Shown here: positions 12,288 to 16,955 of the stretch, piece after piece
How the letters are laid out: each line of letters starts with the position of its first letter
How positions within the stretch are numbered: the first letter of the stretch is position 1
From: Pyrolobus sp964613695
GTDB lineage: Archaea; Thermoproteota; Thermoprotei_A; Sulfolobales; Pyrodictiaceae
Assembly (NCBI GenBank): GCA_964613695.1
Contig: CAZTIR010000029.1
Coordinates: forward strand, 1 to 16,955
DNA length: 16,955 nucleotides
Direction of reading: 5' to 3'
Notes under the pieces: generated by a model
Databases searched by the model: none
Told to the model about the DNA's origin: nothing
The model's input: the letters and a program-made list of their open reading frames with translations, nothing else
Program-made: the position numbers and the translations under genes

Positions 12288-13376
12288 CTAGGCTGGCTTC
12301 AACGGCGGGTAGTAGAGGCCCGTAGCCTCATCCCAGCCCATCATGATGTTCATGCTCTGGATCGCCTGCCCCGCGGCGCCCCTCACAAGGTTATCTATAG
12401 CCGCGAAGCCAGCCATTCTACCAATCCTCTTCTCCACCGCGAACCCCACGTCCACGAAGTTGGTGCCGATTACGTACTTGGGGTCCGGGTAGCGGAGTAG
12501 ACCACTCCTCACAATCCTGACGAACCTCTCCCGCCCGTACATAGCGGCGTAGGCCCTCCAAACCCTGGCTTCATCGACGCCCTCCACTAGCCAAGCGTGG
12601 AGTGTTGCGAGCGCACCACGTATAGCCGAGACCGCGTGTGGCACGAAGGCCACGCGCACTGGGCGCCCGGCTAGCCTCGAGAGCTCCTGCTCCACCTCGG
12701 CTACGTGACGGTGCCCGGAGGCGCTGTAGGGGCGTATCGCGTTCTCCCTCTCGGGGTGGTGGTCGCCGGGGTTGGGCTTGGATCCGGCCTCGCTACTCCC
12801 AACCTTAACGTCTATAACCAGGTGGTCCAGGTCGACGAGCTTCTCTCTAACCACCGGCGCGGCGGCGAAGATGCCCGCGGTGGCGTTGCAGCCTGGCACG
12901 GCTACGAGCCTAGCGCCCCTAATCTCGTCCCTATGGAGCTCGGGTAACCCGTAGACAGCCTTCTCGAGGAGATCTGGGTACGGGTGCTCCCTCCCATACC
13001 ACCTCTTGTAGTCCTCGGGGTTCTTGAGCCTAAAGTCTGCGCTTAGGTCTAGTATCCTCAAACCCGTCTCGTAGAGCTTCGGGACAATCTCGAGGCTCAC
13101 GCCGTGAGGTACGGCGAGGAACACCACCTCGCACTTGTCTGTTACCTCGTCGAGGCTCAGCTGGGAGAACCTGAGATTCTTGTAGAACCCGCGTAGGTTG
13201 AAATGCACGTAGCTTATAGGCTTCCCCGCATACTCCCTAGACGTCGCCAACACGACCTCAACGTGGGGGTGCATGGCTAGCAGGCGTAGTAGCTCTCCAC
13301 CCGTGTAGCCGGAGGCGCCTATGACACAAGCGGGTGTAGTCAAGTCCTTGCTCCCGCTACCCGGAGCCCGCTCCAC
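12288..13376 (-). CDS. argC: N-acetyl/LysW-gamma-glutamyl(aminoadipyl)-phosphate reductase
   Basis: NADPH-dependent reductase of the ArgC/LysY family. It reduces the phosphorylated side chain (carried on LysW in most crenarchaea) to the semialdehyde in arginine and/or lysine synthesis. The dinucleotide-binding motif is GASGYTGGELL (20-30), the catalytic Cys is in VPGCNATA (C163), and the conserved His segment is SGHRHVAEVEQ (220-230). The length (362, or 351 from a later start) fits. The annotated start is GTG 13376, nine bases after the lysX-type gene. However, TTG 13343 (MTTPACVIGASG) gives a family-like N-terminus and is preceded by GGGAG, so it may be the true start. The substrate carrier protein LysW and the kinase LysZ are not in this window. 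It could serve both pathways. Confidence 0.92.
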   Translation of the reverse strand: MERAPGSGSKDLTTPACVIGASGYTGGELLRLLAMHPHVEVVLATSREYAGKPISYVHFNLRGFYKNLRFSQLSLDEVTDKCEVVFLAVPHGVSLEIVPKLYETGLRILDLSADFRLKNPEDYKRWYGREHPYPDLLEKAVYGLPELHRDEIRGARLVAVPGCNATAGIFAAAPVVREKLVDLDHLVIDVKVGSSEAGSKPNPGDHHPERENAIRPYSASGHRHVAEVEQELSRLAGRPVRVAFVPHAVSAIRGALATLHAWLVEGVDEARVWRAYAAMYGRERFVRIVRSGLLRYPDPKYVIGTNFVDVGFAVEKRIGRMAGFAAIDNLVRGAAGQAIQSMNIMMGWDEATGLYYPPLKPA

Positions 13377-13385
13377 GGTAAAAGA

Positions 13386-14240
13386 CTAGGCCTTGCCTTT
13401 AACCAGGCCGCGCACGTACTCCGCTATCCTAGCCGGGACGTTCATACCAGTAGCCCTCATGAACCCCTTGAACTCCGGTATGCCATTAACCTCGTTGACG
13501 ACATAGCCCTTCTCCGGGTGCTCAAATATATCTATAGAGACGAAGTCCCCCTCGACCACCGCAGCCGCGCGAAGCGCTATATCTTCGAGATCCTCGCTCA
13601 CCTCTATAACCTCGGTCTTGCCGCCCAGCGCGACGTTACTCCTCCACTCGCCCTCCCTAGCTATCCTGTGTATGCAGCCTAGGAGCTCGCCGCCAAGAAC
13701 CAGGCACCTGATATCCTTGTTACCCGTCTCAACGTACTCTTGCATGATGTGTATCCTCATCTGGCGGTTGCAGAGAGCCTCCCTATGCTCGAGCACGGTT
13801 ACTAGGTTGAAGTCGTCGTAGATGAGGGATACTAGCCTACCCCAGCTGCCGATGGGCGGCTTGTCGACTAGGGGGTAGCCGAGTAGCTTAGCGGCCTCGA
13901 ACACAGCCCTACTCCCGAGCGCTATGTAGGTGTCCGGCATCGGTATCCCGGCCTTGGCGAGAAGCGAGTATGTCAACGCCTTGTCCCCGCTATAGAGTAT
14001 GGTCTTAGCCTGGTTCACGCTCCTAACACCCATGGACTCGGCTGCAGCCGCTGTATAGAGGCCGTTGAACATACTCGTAGTCCTCACGACGACAACGTCG
14101 TAGGCTGGCTCGCCGCCGACGTGGAAGGGCTTCTCCGTCACAGGCAGCATAGAGACCTCCAACCCCACGCCCCTCAAGGCCTCTATCAAGAGCTTCTCCT
14201 CCTGGCGCAGGTAGTCGTAGGCTAGGGCTACGCGCGCCAC
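13386..14240 (-). CDS. lysX: LysW-aminoadipate/glutamate ligase, LysX/ArgX family
   Basis: An ATP-grasp ligase of 284 residues, the usual LysX/ArgX length (RimK superfamily). It joins the amino group of 2-aminoadipate or glutamate to the C-terminal glutamate of the carrier LysW, protecting it during lysine or arginine synthesis. Visible elements are SGDKALTYSLLAKAGIPMP (84-102), KPPIGSWGR (127-135) for ATP phosphate binding, DIRCLVLGGELLGCIHR (176-192), DFVSIDIFE and the metal/substrate segment VNEVNGIPEFKGFMRATG (248-265). I cannot fix from memory whether the PEFKGF segment means aminoadipate, glutamate or both; proximity to carB favours an arginine role at least in part. It starts at GTG 14240, seven bases after the carB stop, with GGTGGG just upstream, and is followed by argC after nine bases. 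Confidence 0.9.
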   Translation of the reverse strand: MARVALAYDYLRQEEKLLIEALRGVGLEVSMLPVTEKPFHVGGEPAYDVVVVRTTSMFNGLYTAAAAESMGVRSVNQAKTILYSGDKALTYSLLAKAGIPMPDTYIALGSRAVFEAAKLLGYPLVDKPPIGSWGRLVSLIYDDFNLVTVLEHREALCNRQMRIHIMQEYVETGNKDIRCLVLGGELLGCIHRIAREGEWRSNVALGGKTEVIEVSEDLEDIALRAAAVVEGDFVSIDIFEHPEKGYVVNEVNGIPEFKGFMRATGMNVPARIAEYVRGLVKGKA

Positions 14241-14247
14241 CCCACCA

Positions 14248-16955
14248 TCACCCCCAGTACTCCCTCATATCGCGCACCTCGAGAACACCACCCTTCCTGT
14301 GCCAGAGTATGGCCTCGGCCAGCTTCTCGCCAAGCCTGGCGTCGAGAACCAACGGTATGTTGAGGTCCGCTGCAAGCCTCCTAATCCTATAGTCCCTGTG
14401 GGGCGCGTGCCCGGTAGTCACCACGAGGCCCACCCGCCCCTCGAGCTCAAGCCTCTCAACCCTATCCGCAGGCAGAGCCTCTAGGCTAGAGTCCACCTCC
14501 ATACCCTCCACCGTGAAGACCGGGTAGCCAGCCTCCTCGAGGAGTAGAGCGGCTCTCGCCAACAACCTCCTAGACCTGCCGACCGGGTCGTATACGACCA
14601 CGGCCTCGCCCCTACCCGGCAGACGGTTACCGTGGACTGCCAGCCAGCTCTTCAGGAGAGCCTCGTTGAAACTCCAGCCTAGCGCTGCAACCTCCCCCGT
14701 GCTCCTCATCTCCGGGCCTAGGCTCGGGTAAGCCCCTCTGAGCCTCGACCATGAGAACTGCGGGGACTTCACACCCCAAGCCCTCGGCCTCAACACTACG
14801 AGATCCTCGTCAACCCTCAGCCTCCCATCGAGCACCGCCTGAGCCGCAAGCTCCATGTAGTTGACGCCGGTCGTCTTGCTCACGAAGGGCATCGACCGGG
14901 ATGTTCTAAGGTTAAGCTCTATCACGTAAACGTCCCCGTTCCTAACCAGGAACTGGATGTTGAACGGCCCCCTAATCTCCAGAACCTGTGCCAACTGGTA
15001 CGCTATATCAGCCATCTTTGAGACCACGCGCTCGGGCAGCGAGAAGGGTGGAATGCTCATAGTCGAGTCGCCGCTGTGAACACCAGCAGGCTCGACATGC
15101 TCTATCGGGGTCACGACAACCCTCCTAGAGTCGCTCACCGCGTCAACCTCCGCCTCGAGAGCGTCCTCGAAGAACTTGGATATCACTACAGGATGCTCTG
15201 GCGACACCCTAGTAGCCCTCTCGATGTACTCCACGAGCTCCTCCCTACTCCACGCCACCTTCATCGCAGAGCCGCTTAGGACATAGCTCGGCCTAACTAG
15301 AACCGGGTACCCCATCGCCTCGGCGAAGCGGATCGCCTCCTGCAGGTTCGATGCCGAGACCCAGGGGGGCTGTTTTATACCCAACTCGTCGAGAAGCTTG
15401 CTGAACTTCTCCCGGTCCTCGGCCCTATCCACGCTCCTGCCGCTAGTCCCCAGGAGGTGTACACCGCTCCTCTCGAGCTTGTATGCGAGATTGTTCGCTA
15501 TCTGCCCGCCCGCGAACGCAACGAAGCCGAGGGGCCTCTCCTTCTCGTTTATGTCGAGCATCCTCTCGAGCGTCAACTCCTCGAAGTAGAGCTTCTCGTT
15601 CATATCCCAGTCTGTCGAGACCGTCTCGGGGTTGTAGTTCACGACTATAGCCTCGTATCCCCTCCTCCTGGCCGCAAGCGAGAAGTTTACAACAGCCCAG
15701 TCGAACTCCACACTAACACCGATCCTGAAGACGCCGGCGCCGATAACCACTATCTTCGGCTTCCTCGACTCGAAGCTAATGTCGTCCTCGGAGCCCCAGT
15801 ACGTCACGTAGAGGTAGTTGGTCTCGGCTGGCCACTCGGCTGCAAGCGTGTCAATCTGCTTAACGTAGGGCTTAGCAACCCTACTCCTAGCCTTGCGCAC
15901 CTCCTCCTCGCTGACCCCGGCCAGGCGCGCTATCTGCTCGTCGCTGAAGCCCAGTAGCTTAGCCTCGGCCAGTACCTCCTCGTCCTCGAGGACGCGTGGC
16001 CCGAGCTTCTCGATCCTCTCGCTAAGCTTCACGACGTCGAGTATCGGGTAGAGGAAGTATGGGTCTATACCCGTGAGCTCATAGACCTCCTCGACGCTAG
16101 CCCCTAGTTTGAAGGCCTTGGCGGCCCATAGGGGCCAGTAGGGCTCCCTCCTCCTAAGCTTCTCGAGGACCTCCTCGAGGCTATGCTCCTCTCTCCACGT
16201 GGGTCCGCCGGTTAACCCGGGCTCGCCTATGTCGAGCATCCTTATGGCCTTCTGAAGCGCCTCTATGTAGCTCCTGCCTATCGCCATGACCTCGCCTATG
16301 CTCTTCATCTCGCTCCCTATGCTCCTCTCCACCCCCTCGAACTTGTCGAGATCCCAGCGGGGCACCTTGACCACCACATAGTCGAGGCTGGGCTCGAAGC
16401 AGGCACAAGTCCTCATCGTCACCTTGTTGAGTATCTCGTGGAGGCTGTAGCCTAGGGCCAGCTTCGCCGCGATATAGGCTAGGGGGTAGCCGGTGGCCTT
16501 GCTGGCTAACGCGCTGCTCCTAGACATCCTCGGGTTAGTCTCTATCACGTAGTACTCCTCGCTACGCGGGTCTAGGGCTAGCTGCACGTTACCCTCCCCA
16601 ACTAGCCCGATGGCCTCCGCGACGCCGATGGAGGCCCTGCGTAGTAGCTGGTACTCGTGGTCGGTCAGGGTCTGGCAGGGTGCGACCACGACAGACTCGC
16701 CGGTGTGAACCCCCATCGGGTCAATGTTCTCCATGCATGTTATGGCGGCGGTATTCCCATACTGGTCCCTCACAACCTCGAACTCGAGCTCCTTCCAGTG
16801 GTGGAGGTAGCGCTCCACGAGGACCTCGCCTATCTCGCTCTGGGCGAAAGCCCTCCGGAGCCATAGCTCGAGCTCCTCCCTGCTCCACGCTACGAAGCTA
16901 CCGCCGCCGCCAAGGTTGAAACTAACCCGGACGATGACCGGGTAGCCTATCTCCT
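14248..16955 (-). CDS. carB: carbamoyl-phosphate synthase large subunit, 5' end outside window
   Basis: The frame stays open to the window edge, so the gene's 5' end (roughly 150-170 codons) lies beyond 16955; about 901 residues are visible. It makes carbamoyl phosphate from glutamine-derived ammonia, bicarbonate and two ATP, for pyrimidines and arginine. In order: the rest of the first ATP-grasp domain (VIVRVSFNLGGGGSF, TCMENIDPMGVHTGES, ETNPRMSRSSALASKATG); a helical oligomerisation region; and the second synthetase half, with VIGAGVFRIGVSVEFDW, NPETVSTDWD, AEDREKF, VLVRPSYVLSGSAM, EHVEPAGVHSGDS and ELNLRTSRSMPFVSKTTG. A C-terminal MGS-like regulatory domain (AVVVYDPVGRS to the end) closes it. 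The small subunit carA would be expected upstream, outside the window. The lysX-type gene follows within seven bases, so they form an operon. Confidence 0.96.
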   Translation of the reverse strand, partial: EIGYPVIVRVSFNLGGGGSFVAWSREELELWLRRAFAQSEIGEVLVERYLHHWKELEFEVVRDQYGNTAAITCMENIDPMGVHTGESVVVAPCQTLTDHEYQLLRRASIGVAEAIGLVGEGNVQLALDPRSEEYYVIETNPRMSRSSALASKATGYPLAYIAAKLALGYSLHEILNKVTMRTCACFEPSLDYVVVKVPRWDLDKFEGVERSIGSEMKSIGEVMAIGRSYIEALQKAIRMLDIGEPGLTGGPTWREEHSLEEVLEKLRRREPYWPLWAAKAFKLGASVEEVYELTGIDPYFLYPILDVVKLSERIEKLGPRVLEDEEVLAEAKLLGFSDEQIARLAGVSEEEVRKARSRVAKPYVKQIDTLAAEWPAETNYLYVTYWGSEDDISFESRKPKIVVIGAGVFRIGVSVEFDWAVVNFSLAARRRGYEAIVVNYNPETVSTDWDMNEKLYFEELTLERMLDINEKERPLGFVAFAGGQIANNLAYKLERSGVHLLGTSGRSVDRAEDREKFSKLLDELGIKQPPWVSASNLQEAIRFAEAMGYPVLVRPSYVLSGSAMKVAWSREELVEYIERATRVSPEHPVVISKFFEDALEAEVDAVSDSRRVVVTPIEHVEPAGVHSGDSTMSIPPFSLPERVVSKMADIAYQLAQVLEIRGPFNIQFLVRNGDVYVIELNLRTSRSMPFVSKTTGVNYMELAAQAVLDGRLRVDEDLVVLRPRAWGVKSPQFSWSRLRGAYPSLGPEMRSTGEVAALGWSFNEALLKSWLAVHGNRLPGRGEAVVVYDPVGRSRRLLARAALLLEEAGYPVFTVEGMEVDSSLEALPADRVERLELEGRVGLVVTTGHAPHRDYRIRRLAADLNIPLVLDARLGEKLAEAILWHRKGGVLEVRDMREYWG

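Noticed and set aside
12270..12345. tRNA D-arm-like string (TAGCTCAGCTAGGC) at the 3' end of argC
   Set aside because: No matching acceptor stem, anticodon arm or T-arm (GTTCRA) follows at the right distance, and the segment is partly argC coding sequence.
15457..15957. Open frame antisense to carB
   Set aside because: It is a codon-bias shadow of carB, with no recognisable domain.

Overview
The window looks like chromosomal DNA from a hyperthermophilic crenarchaeon, probably Desulfurococcales and possibly Pyrodictiaceae (an inference from gene content, not a match). The evidence is GC-rich coding with AGG/CTC/ATA codon preference, very frequent GTG and TTG starts, TATA-box promoters with short or no leaders, an archaeal HMG-CoA synthase, an archaeal Dim2-type KH protein, a class III signal-peptide pilin and a LysW-type lysine/arginine pathway. 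I see no tRNA, rRNA or CRISPR array.

Layout. (1) 1-2900 is an accessory block. It has a hairpin resembling the right end of an IS200/IS605 element, then two HEPN/MNT (minimal nucleotidyltransferase) gene pairs on the minus strand. Between the pairs, on the plus strand, lies a protein corresponding only to the GNAT acetyltransferase plus C-terminal tail of the tRNA(Met) cytidine acetyltransferase TmcA. The second HEPN gene appears to carry a one-base frameshift near its 5' end. (2) 2937-5171, plus strand: a Dim2/Pno1-like rRNA-processing KH protein, an ArsA/Get3-like deviant-Walker ATPase, and a type IV pilin-like protein closed by a 17-T terminator. (3) 5313-7570, plus strand: HMG-CoA synthase with an intact active site, followed by a thiolase homologue in which all recognisable catalytic residues (Cys and both His) are replaced. 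The DUF35 gene that usually completes this mevalonate-pathway trio does not follow. (4) 7542-12227, minus strand: a hydantoinase B/oxoprolinase-like subunit without its usual A partner, translationally coupled to a radical SAM protein, then a winged-helix protein of unknown function and a second radical SAM protein. (5) 12288-16955, minus strand: a tight operon running carB (5' end beyond the window), lysX/argX, argC/lysY. It supplies carbamoyl phosphate and the LysW-linked ligase and reductase steps of arginine and/or lysine synthesis.

The most notable points are the apparently catalytically dead thiolase beside HMG-CoA synthase, and the truncated TmcA-type acetyltransferase bracketed by two HEPN/MNT toxin-antitoxin-like pairs. 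No stretch of 300 bases lacks a gene; the longest gaps are 1-236 and 4531-4700, both described below.
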